Shown: in pieces, positions 12,617-24,035 of the stretch
How positions within the stretch are numbered: the stretch's first letter is position 1
Layout of the letters: every line of letters starts with the position of its first letter
From: Heterodera schachtii
Taxonomy: Eukaryota > Nematoda > Chromadorea > Rhabditida > Heteroderidae
Direction: 5' to 3'
Length of the DNA stretch: 64,000 nt
NCBI GenBank assembly: GCA_023374025.1
Contig: SIJG01000055.1
Coordinates: 930,001 to 994,000 of the forward strand
Program-made: the position numbers and the translations under genes
Notes under the pieces: model-generated
What the model was told of the DNA's origin: nothing
Database searches by the model: none
What the model saw: only the letters and a program-made list of their open reading frames with translations

Positions 12617-12728
12617 TCTGCGGGAAAACCGAGGTCAAAAAAAAAAAAAAGCTGCGTGCTTGCGGGACCGAACCCGCTAGATTAGATACTTTGTGGCTCG
12701 CTGTAACCATTGCGCTATTTGCACGACA
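12617..12728 (-). repeat. tRNA-derived SINE
   Basis: Minus strand: GTCGTGCAAA, A box TAGCGCAATGG, B-box-like GGTTCGGTCCC, then a tail containing GACCTCGGTTTTCCCGC. A second copy lies at 39239-39360. The T arm pairs only with a 6-nt loop and the acceptor stem pairs over 5 bp, so it is a tRNA relic or SINE rather than a functional tRNA gene. Confidence 0.5.
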
Positions 12729-13379
12729 GCATTTAATCCTCTTTTGAGAACATTTTTCTCAACTTTAAGAATGAGGTGGTTGAGAGAAAATATTTTTTGG
12801 GAAACTTAAGAGAAAAAGAAAAACTTAAAGAAAAGAAGAAATAATTTTTATCTATTTTATTTATTTTCGTCCATGAAAAATTTTCTCAAAAATTCGTCTG
12901 AAAAATTATTTATTTATTTTTTGACAAGAATTTAAATTTTAAAAATTATGTATCTCAATACTGATTTGGCTTAATTTTGTTGTTTTTAGTAGAGTTGAGC
13001 GGGACCGGGAAATTTGACAAAAACCGGGACCGGGACTTGCCGGGACTAGAAAAGTCGGGACCGGGACCGGGACCTCGATTTTCGTCCGGGACCGGGACCG
13101 GGACCGCGAGAAAAGCCGGGACCGGGACCAACCGGGACTTTTCCCAAGTGAAATTTTTTTTGAAAAAAAATTTAAAAATTTGAGTGCACTTTGTTACGAA
13201 AAATTGACTATGTTCAAAAATGAACCCATAAAATTTTTTAATTTTCGTTTCGAGGAGGAATTCAAGTAAATTTTTAAAAATTTTCATTTCGGGGGGGGAT
13301 CTTGGAATTTTCTGTCCAAAATTCTGGATTTTTTAAATAAATTAACAATCTTTTAAATCTTTTGCTTTTAAATCGCTGT

Positions 13380-13520
13380 TTTTGTGGCGCTGTTTTTTCG
13401 AGAAAATTTTTTAGGAACATTGGGAGGGGGCGGGGTCCGGCGGTGCCGATAGGCGCCGCCGGAAAAATTTTTAAATTTTGAATGGAATATGTTAACAGAA
13501 TTTGCCAAAAAATGACCAAA
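13380..13520 (+). repeat. dispersed GC-hairpin repeat
   Basis: Contains the consensus hairpin (arm CCGGCGGTGCC, loop GATA, 11-nt complementary arm) at 13437-13462 within the usual context: a C-rich or G-rich run before it and AAATTTTGA plus TTTGTTAACAGA after it. Other copies: 12231-12257, 23633-23658, 24904-24928, 27492-27517, 40377-40402, 52004-52029, 53584-53609, 53779-53804, and 35969-35993 in reverse orientation. Confidence 0.8.
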
Positions 13521-13645
13521 TATTAAGTTAATTTGTGGGTTTTTAGGCTGTTTAAAAATGAAAAAAAAATTTTAAGTTGAAATATTTTTTATTAATTAAG
13601 TTCAATTAAAATAAATGGTAAAGAAAATATAAAAAAATTTCTTTT

Positions 13646-13718
13646 CCATCGAGGAATTGAACCCAAGAGCAGACCACCGAAGGTCAGAAGGTTTAGCCAC
13701 TACACCACATAAGATCAC
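13646..13718 (-). repeat. tRNA-like sequence inside the hAT-like element
   Basis: Minus strand: A box TGGTGTAGTGG and B box GGTTCAATTCC at tRNA spacing. The flanks do not form a convincing acceptor stem. It is probably a SINE or tRNA relic carried by the element. Confidence 0.45.
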
Positions 13719-14107
13719 GAAGGAACACTTTAAATGAAATAAATAATTTAATTTTTTTCTCAAAAATTTCTCCTTCTCACCAATTCCCTTCTCATTTCTC
13801 ACCCAGACCCCCATTCTTACCAGTGCTTATTTAGTCCCGCCGGGACCGGGACTGGCAAAACCGGGACCGGGATTTCTGTTTTTCCAAAAACCGGGACCGG
13901 GACCGGGACCGGGACCTGAAAAAACCGGGATTTCCCGCCCCGGTCCCGGTCCCGGTCCCGCTCAACTCTAGTTTTTAGGATAAACTCTCATGATTTACAC
14001 CCCTAAATTTGAGGCACCTATTTTCCCATTATTAGCACCTATTTTGGGGTTTTTTAACCTAAAAACTAACTATTTAGGCAGTTTTTAGCACCTAAAAATT
14101 GCATCCC

Positions 14108-17100
14108 TACTGATGAGGTCAATGCTTCCAAACCATTTTCAAACACCTTTTTTTTAATTTTCAAAAATATATAATTATTATTTCGCGAAAGTTCCGTCCG
14201 CAAGTGTCCCACTGCGTTTACTGAAACACCCATGGTACCGGAATTTATGAAACAAACTAGCACCAGGGATGTTGCAAAAAGAAAAATAAAACACGAGACA
14301 CGAGAAAAACGGGACAAAAATAAAAATACGAGACACGAGATAAACGAAGGCCCCTAAAAACACGAGAATATGAGAAACGAGATGAGACGAGATTTTTTTA
14401 AATGAGTATAAGCAAAAAGGAAGAAAATATTCGTAAATCATAAAAAAAATTGTTTAGAATTAAAAATTTTATCACATTCTTTTGCAGAATAATTTTTCAT
14501 TTTTGCTAGAGACCGGACAAGAAGTTCGGTATTAAAAACTCTATCGAATGGTGTCCTATAGCTTTGGAAAACCTCAAAAATTAATTGTTAGAGATGAATT
14601 TTTGATAAAATTTTCCATTTCTTAGGGGTTTTTTTCTTAAATTTTCAGTGGTGTATTTTTTGTTTTTCGTTTTTATTGCTTTTTGTTAAGAAAAATTTTT
14701 TGAAATAGCTGAAAATATTTTAGAAAATTCCTTAAACTGACAAAAGAGCACAAAAAAGCACTAAAATAGCGATATTAACAGGTTATGCCGCTCCAATTTG
14801 CCATTCAATATGAAAACAGGAAATCTTATCCTGAATTTGAGAATGCCAATCTGAAAAACAGGAAATGTTATCCTAAATTTGAGAATGTCAATCTGTAATC
14901 AGGAAATGTTCTGATTTTTATGATTAGTCCTGAATTTAAGAAAGGCAATCCTCTTTTTCATTTGTCCTGAATTTAAGAAAGGGAAATGTACTTATTTTTA
15001 CGATTCGTCCTGAATTTAAGAAAAGAAATATGAAAAACAGGAAATGTCCTCGTTTTTCATTTGTCCCCATTTTTAGACAAATTTTCACGAGACAAATTTA
15101 TCTATAATTTCCGTAATGCTTTGTCAAATATTTTCATATATTAACTAGTTTCGATACAAATTAAAAGTAATATTATTTTTAAAATTAATTTATTTAAAAA
15201 CCGAAAAGTCGAATTTAATGAATTAATATGAAATACCGATTATGATTTTTATGTTGGCAATAATGATAAATATACAAATTGATTTTTTTTATGTTTATTT
15301 TTTTTTGTTACGAGAAAATAAAATTTACCGAAAATAATTAAATATGAATTATTTTAAAAACTTAATAGGAACATGTTGAAAATAGAAATATCAAATAAAA
15401 AAAATTAAAAATAAAAAGTATCTGAAAGACTTATTAAAATTTTAAGTCATTTCTTTGGAAAATAATTTATTTAAAAAGTTCTTCAAGCTCCAAAATATGA
15501 AAGGAGGAGCCTTTACCAGTAGAATAATCAATGCGAAAATTTTAATCTCAATTAATAAATAAATATTAGCAACCAAATGAATTTAAAAAAATTCTAACTG
15601 CAAAAGAAGCAAGCTCTTTTATTAAAAAAAATATAGCACTAATTAATCATTAAATTGTTTACTTTTACAGAGGAATAAATCTTTTTTAAATCAATTATTA
15701 TTTCGTATTTTGAATAACGTCGTTTTATTATATCCGGTTTCGTTTTGACCATAAAAAATTCGAGAAAGATTAGTGGTAATGGCCGGTTGAAATAAATTTA
15801 ATTAATAATTTATTTTCACAATAATTTATGGAAAAAAAGAATAATTGGTTCCTTGATGAATAGATAATTTAAAAATAAAATATTTTTATATGACCACATC
15901 ATTAATCTTTATTAAAAAGTATAATTTTTTAAATAATAATAGTAACTCCCTTTGATTAAACCTTATTTTTTAATTACATAAAGAATATTTAAATGGAATA
16001 AATTTTATTTATTTTTATACCTAAAAATAAATTTATTTCTAAAAATAACTATTCGCTTACTGAAAATGAGAGTGAAAAAGAAATGCCATAAAATTAATTT
16101 AAAACTTTTGCATATTAATAAAATAAACATCTTATAAAAATGATAAAATAATTGTACGCAAAAAAAAAAATAATTCAAACATGGTGGATGTTGTGTATGA
16201 TAGGTGTCGTGCGGAATACTAAAATTAATTATTTTTGTTTTGATTAAATATATTTAATCAAAATGGAATAATAAAATTGGCCAAAATAGTCACAAAATAC
16301 ATATATTAGATCAAATTATGAAACATTTAAACAAATTATGAATTTAATTGTTAACATTTATTTGGATTTAACCCAAGATAGAAAATAAATTGAAAAGGTG
16401 CTGTGACGAAGTGTCATGTGATTAATTGACTACTTAGTTATCTTTTTAAATTATTATTTAATTAATTTCTTTGGCATTTTGTTCGTTTAAATCACAAAAG
16501 ATATTGTAAAGATTCGAGAATTATTATATGTGTAATGGCTAGGGCTTCTTTTTTTAGGCACAAAAAATCGCGAAATAGGCACCTAAAAAGGCTGAAAAAA
16601 ATCGCAAAATAGGCATCAAATAGGCACAAAAACCCTTAAATAGGCACTAAAATAGGCAAAAAAATATTTTTTATTAATGCTTTTAGGTAGCAAAACACGT
16701 AAAAATTAATCAAAAAACTTATTTTGCCCATATTTCAATTGTTTTAAAGTTATTTTCGATAAAATAATTTTTAAACCAAAAATTTTTATTATTTTGAGGA
16801 TCAATTTTTGTTAAATTTTTTTTTCAATTCTTAGGGGTGTATTTTCTAAAAAATTTTCAAGTCGTTTCATTTTGATTATTTCTCTTTTCTTCTTCATTTT
16901 CTTCCCATTTTTTCCAAATATTTCTTTAAATGTTTTGTGTTCCAATTTTTTCTTTTCTGTTCCAATTTCAATTTTAATAATTAAAAATGCAATTAAAATG
17001 GAAAATAGCCATAATTTAATTTTTTCGTTATATAATTCATCTGAAGAAAATAGTGGGTTTTAGTTTATTTTATTTTAAAAATATTATAAATATTTCGGCA

Positions 17101-17280
17101 CCGAGAAAAATTCTGATTTTTTAATATCATTAGTGCAGTATTGAGTATAAGAGGTCAAAAATTGTTATTGCTATTGGGAAAATTGCTTACACTGTTCACT
17201 TTAATAAATTACATGATTAAGAAAAATCCCATTTCGACTGATCAAATTAATTGACAATTTACGCTGTTTAAGTTAAATTA
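14108..17280. other. gene-free AT-rich region with decayed repeats
   Basis: No supported exon. 14260-14400 is rich in ACGAGA/ACGAGAAA runs. 14396-14440 matches part of the decayed helix-turn-helix sequence at 26290-26515. 14800-15065 is a degenerate tandem repeat of about 55 bp carrying CAGGAAATGTTATCCT. 16545-16690 is rich in AATAGGCAC repeats. The remainder is low-complexity A+T. Confidence 0.6.
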
Positions 17281-17400
17281 TGAGAAAATTCAAAGGATTT
17301 TAGTCCCTCCCCCCCCCCATTCTGTTCCTCTGACATCCTCCACTTCTCTTTAATCATCGCTCATCAATTCATTTTCATTTTTTATTCTCATATCCCCGGG

Positions 17401-17748
17401 TCAATGGCAACTCGTACAATTGGCAACTCGTACAAAAAAAAATTTCTAAGAATTTTCAATTAAAACTTAGAATTTTTAGATTAAAAAAATCTAAATGGAT
17501 TTTTTAGCCTAGAAAAATTTTTTAAAACACTTAAATTTTCAAAAAATTTAAGAAATTAAAAAAAATCAGCTGAAAATTTAGTAGTAAACTTTAAAAAAAT
17601 TTTTAAAAGTTTTTCTAGGCTAAAAATCCATTTAGATTTTTTTAATCGAAAATTTCTAAGTTTGATTGAAAATTCTTAGAAAATTTTTTTGTACGCGTTG
17701 CCCTGTGTACGAGTTGCCAATGTACGAGTTGCCTTTTGTACGACACCA
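17401..17748. mobile_element. TIR element with sub-terminal TTGCC repeats; empty site present elsewhere
   Basis: The left side carries GGCAACTCGTACAA twice and the right side carries its inverse several times. The next about 100 bp are also inverted (AATCTAAATGGATTTTT / AAAAATCCATTTAGATT). A possible 6-bp target duplication, ATCCCC, flanks it. The paralogous segment near 32725-32745 lacks it, going straight from TATTCTCATCTCCC to the following sequence, which marks it as a recent insertion. Confidence 0.8.
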
Positions 17749-17894
17749 CATCCCCCACCCCTCCCAATAAGCCAAATACGAAGGGTAAATGCGATGAATT
17801 GGAATGATTACAATAAATGCTAAATGCTTTGGTAGGGTATTGGTCTCACAATTGCTGACAGATGACGGGAGAGCGGGGGGGGGGGATGGATTTA

Positions 17895-17945
17895 AGCGAA
17901 AAATGCTAATAAAAGCAAAAACGCCGGTGGGGGAATCAGCAGCAG
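17895..17945 (+). repeat. AAATGCTAATAAAAGC repeat unit
   Basis: A motif of about 25 bp, AAATGCTAATAAAAGCAAAA followed by a GC-rich run, recurs at 29696, 29780, 32828, 37629, 42464 and 42544, near the EF-hand and cysteine-rich genes. At 29690-29815 and 42455-42585 it forms two tandem units of about 80 bp. Confidence 0.6.
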
Positions 17946-18469
17946 TATTTGTGAAAATCACATTTATTTTTATTAGGCAAATTACGAAAAAAGGACTATT
18001 TTTTAATAAAAAGCATTGCTTTTTCAAAAAAAAAAAAAATTTTTTGACACTTGTCACAAATCCGCCCATATACATTACCTGATTTTTGTAAAGCTTATCC
18101 CAAATATATTAAAGTTATTGGACAAAGTCCATCATATACTTTAAAGCCAAAAAAGGATGATATAATATTCTCTCGGTCTGTAAATTATGAATCCGAAAAT
18201 GAACATTTCGGGAAAATAAAATATATTTAGGAAAAAAATTAATTTATTGAGGAATTACCTCGTCATTAGGCCTTTCAATTTTCATAAATAAAGAAAAATA
18301 AGAATAGCATTTTCTGATTAATTTTTGTCATTTTCTTTTAGGTCCAAAAATTCTTGCTTATTCTATTTTGGCTTTAGAGTTTATAATCAAACATTTGCCA
18401 ATTTATTTTGAGTCAATAATTTCTTTCCTTTTTACAATAAATTGCCAATAAAATTTACGAATAACTTTT

Positions 18470-18482
18470 TTCCCTTTTACAG
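18470..18482 (+). promoter_or_regulatory. possible spliced-leader acceptor upstream of EF-hand gene 1
   Basis: TTTTTTCCCTTTTACAG ends 17 nt before the start codon and has no coding exon upstream that it could serve. The same acceptor is conserved in copy 2 (33297-33309). In nematodes such a site is typical for spliced-leader trans-splicing; this is inferred, not shown. Confidence 0.45.
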
Positions 18483-18499
18483 TCAAAATTGTCCATAAA

Positions 18500-20195
18500 A
18501 TGTCCGTTCTGCTGATCATTTTGGTTGTTGCGCACACATTTTCCGAGGGCATCGTGGGCGGCAAACCGATGAAAACGGAGCGGGTGAGTGGGACAGATAT
18601 TCGGTATAATTTAGTTGGTTCGGGAAAAGGAACCGCAGGGAAAATTTTTGTAACTTTTAATGCGATGCGATTTTGTTAATTGATTTATCCAAAATTTGCA
18701 AATTTTTAGCAGATTTTTATCAAATTTGTAGGCCTGGGAATATTTTTTTTAAGTATATGTGTCTGTGTGAGCACAGACATCTCTCTTGCTTCTCTGATTC
18801 TTTCCCACCTAATAAAAAAAAACAATTTTCTTTTCGTTCCAGGTTTTGCTAAGTGATGACAAAATGCGCGAGTACCTCGTTTTATTCCGTTTCTTTGACT
18901 ACGACAAAAATGGGCAGCTGCCCCATCAGGAATTTAAAGTAAAAATTCAATACAAAAATTTTTTTTTTAAATTTTACTTTGCAGCGAAGCTTATGGGCGT
19001 TGGGCCGTCTTCCGTTTTATGACGAGCAGCCCAAATTTGAGCGCATTTTGGACGTGATGGACCCCCACCGGTAATTTTTTATTTATTTAGAAGAACATTA
19101 AAAAAAATAAATAAAACTTTGACAAGTAAAAATTTAAGGAAATAACATTCTTTAAAAATTTTACTAATATTTATCTAATCTTTCTCTATCATATAAAATT
19201 TTTCAAAAATATTATTATTATTTCATTTGAATAAATGTAAGATACTTTTCGGTTTTGTTCCTACACCTGAAAATTTTTCAATATAAGTGGGCCAGGGAAC
19301 AGACCTCCATCACTTTTGCGAAAGAGAATTGGGGATAAATCATCATGACTCCACCGTTGATTGGTCCCATTTTGGTTTTTCAGAGATGGTTTTGTTACAC
19401 GGCAAGCGTTCATGGCCTATTTGGTCAACGAGCATATGGGGCAGGGCACTTACGAAGCACAGCAGCAAATGTACGAACAACACATTGACGAGCTGTTGCG
19501 GCACATGGAACTGCACGGCGACGGCGTACAGGTGGCGAGAATTTAGAGAAATTTTCATTGTAAAATTTTTATGTCTTTGTCCCATACATGGACAAGGGGC
19601 AGGGGTCAGAAATTGCCCTTCCGAAATACAAAATGCCCTCCCCCACCCCATTCAGAGGCCAAAATTTTGACGAAATTGAAAAAACGTTCAAAAAGTTTAT
19701 CTGACGACTTTTTTTTGCTTTCACACCATTTTTATGGCGTGCTATTTGTTAATAGATTTTGTCCAAAAAACGACAGAATTTTGCGTTTTTTAGTCAATTT
19801 TGTTAATTTTTATTAATAATTTTTATTAAAACAATGTATATATTTTTATAAATATAAAAAGCTAAACGAAATTCATTTCGTAAAAAATTTATTAATTAGA
19901 AGAAAATACAATTTCATAAAAATCTTAACGAAATGCAATTCAAAAGCGTAAAATTTTTAAGTTTTTAACGCAAAATTTTGATTTTTTTTTTTTCCAATTT
20001 CATAAATATTCCTATTTTTACCATCGCTTTTTCTGGACGAAAATTTTATGAAATTGCCTCTTACGAAAGAAACACGCCAAAAGTTTATCAGAAGATTCCT
20101 TTCAGCACTTTGAAAGGCCCAATTGTTCTTCAAAGCCTACGACGGAAATAAAAACGGCCCCAATGACAAACGACGGCACGCACAAGGGACTCTGA
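18500..20195 (+). CDS. secreted spectrin/actinin-type EF-hand protein, copy 1 (intact)
   Basis: Exons 18500-18583, 18843-18938, 18985-19070, 19384-19531 and 20106-20195 give 167 residues. Residues 1-17 form a signal peptide (MSVLLIILVVAHTFSEG). Residues about 40-115 resemble the C-terminal EF-hand pair of alpha-spectrin and alpha-actinin. Loop 1, DYDKNGQLPHQE, has all calcium ligands; loop 2 (after MDPHR, DGFVTRQA) lacks the last acidic residue, as in spectrin. The tail is hydrophilic. The last exon was chosen over reading into the intron (stop 19546) because the downstream exon is conserved in copy 2 with a whole-codon indel and only frame-preserving changes. A stand-alone, secreted version of this normally cytoskeletal domain is unusual. 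It may bind calcium outside the cell or be delivered into host tissue; that role is inference. Confidence 0.8.
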
Positions 20196-21320
20196 ACCAG
20201 AAAATGAGGTGCCGCAGCCACAAAGCGTCAACGTTGACCGAATGAAGAATAAAATGGCCTTTATATTTATTTATGATTTTTTTAAATAATAAATGGACTA
20301 AATAAATTTTGGTAAATAACTTTTTGACGGACGAAAACACGAAAACGAAACTCAAAAAGTGATCAAAAAGGGACGAAACGAAAACGACACGAAATTTCGC
20401 AAAAAAAAAGGAATTCTTTTACAATAAAAATTTCCCTTTTTGAAATTTTTTTCAACCCTTTTCGCAAAAAATTATTAAAACAAAAAATGAATTTTATGCC
20501 TAATTTTTTTTTTTGAAATTGAGGACCATTTTAATAAGTTTACGTATGTCTCTTTAATATTTTCATTTTTACGAACCAATAATCATTATTATTATTATTA
20601 AGTTGTTTGAGTGCCAAAAATTTTCAGCAAATTTATGCATTTTTTAAAAAGAGCAAAAAATCAAATGGATAAATTATGTTGTAGGGCGGCTGGAAAAAAT
20701 ATATAAATACTTTTTTTCTTGGGATTCCTTCATACTCTGAATAGTAGGATAAACGCTTTCTTTTCTTGTTTTGAACAAAAGTTGGGACTTTTATTTACAT
20801 ATTTTTAAATATTTTTAAAAATTTTTATAACTGCACCAAAAACATAAAATTTCGACAATTTTTTAATTTTTTCCAAAAAAATAACCATTTTAAATCCATT
20901 TATAAATATATTTGCGATTTGTTCCCAATTTTTTCGCTATTTTTGAATTAATTTTTATTCATTCTTTTTCAATTTTTTTTTTTGTTGCATTTTTCCTTTT
21001 TTGTTCCGATTTCAATGTGAATAATTAAAAATACAATTAAAATGAACAAACAGAAAAAATTCATTTTTACAAAAATTTTATCCTAAAATAAGGATTTTAA
21101 AATATTACAAAGAATTAACTTGTAAAACCGACATTGGGGTGGTAGAAGTCGATCAGACGGAAGATCAGCCAATCAACCGTTTTTTTCCGTTTTTGAATTT
21201 CTTTCAAGCCTCTTTATTTAAAATGGGCTGCATTCAAATGGCGTCTGATCGACAAAGCCTTAATTAGCTTCATTAATTGATTTATTTTGAACCAAAAAAA
21301 GAACCGTAATAATAATTAAA
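20196..21320. other. spacer downstream of EF-hand gene 1
   Basis: 3' flank of the EF-hand gene (conserved with 35270-35440 for about 100 bp), then AT-rich sequence. No exon is recognised. Confidence 0.5.
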
Positions 21321-22257
21321 GGTAAATATCCATCATAGGTCCCAGACTCAAAATTGCATAAAAACACTTTTATAGGTTTTCTTAGGTGCTGAAAACGCCT
21401 AAACCGTCAAAAAAACTGCGCGGCAAAGCCTTTAAACCGGTTTTTGAACCGGTTTAAAACTCGAAAATTTGAGTGAAAAGGGGGGGGCTCCTGACCTTTT
21501 AAAACGTTCAAATTCGGACAAATTAGGTATCATTCGAAAGCTCTTGACGAGCTAAGTCTAAAAATCAAGGAATTAAGTCGAACCAATGCCATCTAGGCAC
21601 TGGGACAACTGAGTCCCAGTGAAAATGAACACTTCAGTACCAAAAAATAATAAACGGGAAATAACAATTTATAAGCAAAATTCGCAAAAGGGAGCATGCG
21701 AAGACGGAGCAAGTAGTGGGGCGAGACGGAGGGCGGAGGAAGACGTCTGACGAGCGCCACAGGCGGTTGACTGCGGGGGCCCGAAGGGCCCCCGCCAATC
21801 AGTCAACCGCCTGCGGATCACGCGCGGACTTCTTCCGTAGTCTCGCCCCACCTACTGGCCGCCGTAGTCGAGTGTGCGGCGGTTTTTTAGCGCAATAAGC
21901 TAAATTAAACTTTTATATTTGACGTTCTTTTCCCATTTTTTTGACTACTGGTTTAAAAATAGTTTTAACGATTTTGAGGGCCCATAACATGCGTCGGTTC
22001 GACTTAATTCCTTGATTTTTAGACTTAGCTCGTTAAGAGCTTTCGAATGATACCAAATTTGTTCAAAATTTTTTATTTAAAATTGATTTTTGGCTGATTT
22101 TTGAGGCAAATTTTCGTGATTTAAACCGGTTCAAAAACTGGTTTAAACGCTTTGCCGCGCAGTTTTTTTGACGGTTTAGGCGTTTTCAGCATCTAAGAAA
22201 ACCTATAAAATTGTTTTTATGCGATTTTGAGTCTGGGACCTATGATGGATATTTTCC
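21321..22257. mobile_element. foldback element, near-complete palindrome with GC-rich core
   Basis: Ends GGTAAATATCCATCATAGG and its inverse, flanked by a perfect 8-bp target duplication TAATTAAA (21313-21320 and 22258-22265). The arms are inverted over hundreds of bases, including AAACCGGTTTTTGAACCGG, CTGCGCGGCAAAG and TTAAGTCGAACC. The core, 21685-21885, is strongly GC-rich and contains its own hairpins (GGCGGTTGACTG with its inverse; CGGGGGCCC-GAA-GGGCCCCCG). No transposase. The 8-bp duplication fits a hAT-type mobiliser. Confidence 0.9.
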
Positions 22258-22889
22258 TAATTAAAAATAAAATCATTTTTGATGGTATTAATTCAAAAGC
22301 ATAAATTTTCAAAATATGCTAAAAAATTACATAATAAATAAATTATTTGAACGTTTAATTATTATATTATAGGAATATGATTTTTTTTTAATTTTTAATT
22401 ATATAAAAAATCATTAATCAACAAAGTCAATTCATTATATTAAATAAAAAAAACTAACCTTTCTAATTGATTTTATAGTTTAAAAATTTAATGGCAAAAT
22501 TTTCAGTAATTTATAAATTTCGTAATTTAATTATAAAAAATTGTTTCCTTATTTTGCAAGTAGCCTTATAATCATCTTCCATCATTCTTTTTCCAATATT
22601 TCGCGATTATTGCCCAAATTTTGTAATTATTGCCTTATTTAATATCCATATTTTTGAAGTTTTCCATAAAAATCACAAAAAATCGCAAATTTTCACATTC
22701 GAAAACCCTTTTTATGAAATAAATTTGTTTTAATAAAAATATGTTTATTATTTAATTATAAATATTAGAAATCCCATTAGTAGTAGCAGATCAATTTAAG
22801 AAAATGGCACAAAAAGACGAACGAACAATAATTGAAAGATGGAGAAATTTATCATAAAAAAAAATGTCAATCCATGCCATTGTTTCTCA

Positions 22890-22938
22890 TCAGAGCTCTT
22901 CATTTCGGCTTTCCACCAACGGCGAGAAGTGCGCTTCA
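22890..22938 (-). pseudogene. stray 3' end of a cysteine-rich gene (last-exon fragment)
   Basis: About 49 bp encode the terminal residues ending SPLVESRNEEL and the stop, as in the three full copies, then the match breaks abruptly at GCTTCA. It lies convergent to and downstream of EF-hand gene 1, the position the cysteine-rich gene takes next to EF-hand copy 2, so it marks a deleted fourth copy. Confidence 0.8.
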
Positions 22939-23569
22939 TAAAGGAAAAATAATTAACATAATTAAAAAGGAAAAAGCACAAAAAATAATAAACTAAATTG
23001 AAAAAAGCACAAGCAAATCACTTTTCTTCTTCTTCGCTGTTCTCTGAAACATTTCTTCACCAATTCATCAAATGATTTTTGTTTCATTTTTTTCTGTTCT
23101 GTTCCGATTTGATTAATTTGGGTGATCAAAAATATAATTAAAACAAATAATAGGTGGAATTTCATTAAAATTCTAAAATAAATTGGCATTTATTTTTTTT
23201 TAAATATAATTTTAATATTAAATGTTTTTTCGTAAATCTATTGATTTCTTAGAAATCAGAAAAACCTATTTAATCGGAAATAATTAATATTTAAGATTTT
23301 ATTAAATTATTCTGCTGAACAAATAATGGTAAGAAAAAGTAAAATAATGATTACAATTAAATATAATTTTACTTTGTAACTAATTAAATATTTATAATAA
23401 AATATTTTAAGGATTTAATTTACAGGATTTCATTTCGAAAAAAAAACGATCTCGAGCTATTTTTTTTTTTTACAAAAATATCGCCTAAAAATAGGAAAGT
23501 TTTTAACCATTGCTCATTTTATTAAAAATGTTTCGTTTTTCAATGTTTTCATAATTTTTGGCTTTTTGA

Positions 23570-23710
23570 ATATATTGTTTTTTTTGTGCGCGGTTTTTCC
23601 AAAAAAAACTTTTTGGGAACGTTGGGAGGGGTCCGGCAGTGCCGATAGGCGCTGCCGGAAATTTTTTGAGATTTTGAGTGCGATTTGTTAACAAATTTTG
23701 TCAAAAAAAT
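23570..23710 (+). repeat. dispersed GC-hairpin repeat with compensatory change
   Basis: The hairpin at 23633-23658 has A in the left arm (CCGGCAGTGCC) and the matching T in the right arm (GCTGCCGG) relative to consensus, so pairing is kept. Flanks match the consensus context. Confidence 0.8.
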
Positions 23711-24035
23711 GATTTTGACTGAGGATTTTTCGAAAAAATGTTTAAAGATTTGAAGAAAAAGTTTCGAACATTTTGCCAAATATACCTATTTTTCAAAAAA
23801 TTATGCGTTTTTGTCACTTTTTTATCAAAAGACCACAAAAATCCTCAAATTTCTCAAAAGACCACAAAAATACGCAAATCCTCATTTTTCAAAAAAAATC
23901 CTCTTTGACCCTCTAAAAGACCACAAAATGAGTAAAAATACTCAGATATCGCAGCTCTGGGTTTGAATCAAATTACAAAAATTACATTAGGCAGAGCTCG
24001 GGTCGGGCAACCTCCCTTTCCAAGGACGGGTATAC

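Larger units (their letters stand above)
12990..13970. mobile_element. hAT-like non-autonomous element with perfect 8-bp target duplication
   Basis: TIRs start TAGAGTTGAGCGGGACC and end with its inverse. It is flanked by an identical 8-bp direct repeat, GTTTTTAG, at 12982-12989 and 13971-13978. Sub-terminal regions are tandem GGGACC/ACCGGG runs, unlike the AT-rich surroundings. It carries a copy of the GC hairpin repeat (13437-13462) and a tRNA-like stretch (13646-13718). It has inserted into an older repeat, related to 54866-55359, whose right end is near 14107. Confidence 0.9.
22258..24035. other. gene-poor spacer with a dead exon copy and a hairpin repeat
   Basis: AT-rich. 22560-22940 resembles the 3' flank of the cysteine-rich genes and contains a stray piece of their last exon. 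23570-23710 is a dispersed GC-hairpin repeat. No intact gene is recognised. Confidence 0.5.

Noticed and set aside
12653..12728. Functional tRNA gene
   Set aside because: A and B boxes are present, but the T loop and acceptor stem do not fold canonically, and a near-identical copy with the same tail at 39239 indicates a SINE.
12977..13287. Gly/Pro-rich frames on both strands
   Set aside because: They translate the GGGACC/ACCGGG tandem repeats of the hAT-like element.
16540..16700. Another hAT-like element starting TAGGGCTTC
   Set aside because: I could not find an inverted partner end or a target duplication.
19532..19546. Ending EF-hand copy 1 at the in-frame TAG after exon 4
   Set aside because: The downstream exon 20106-20195 is conserved in copy 2 with frame-preserving changes, and CAG|GTGGCG is a usable donor.
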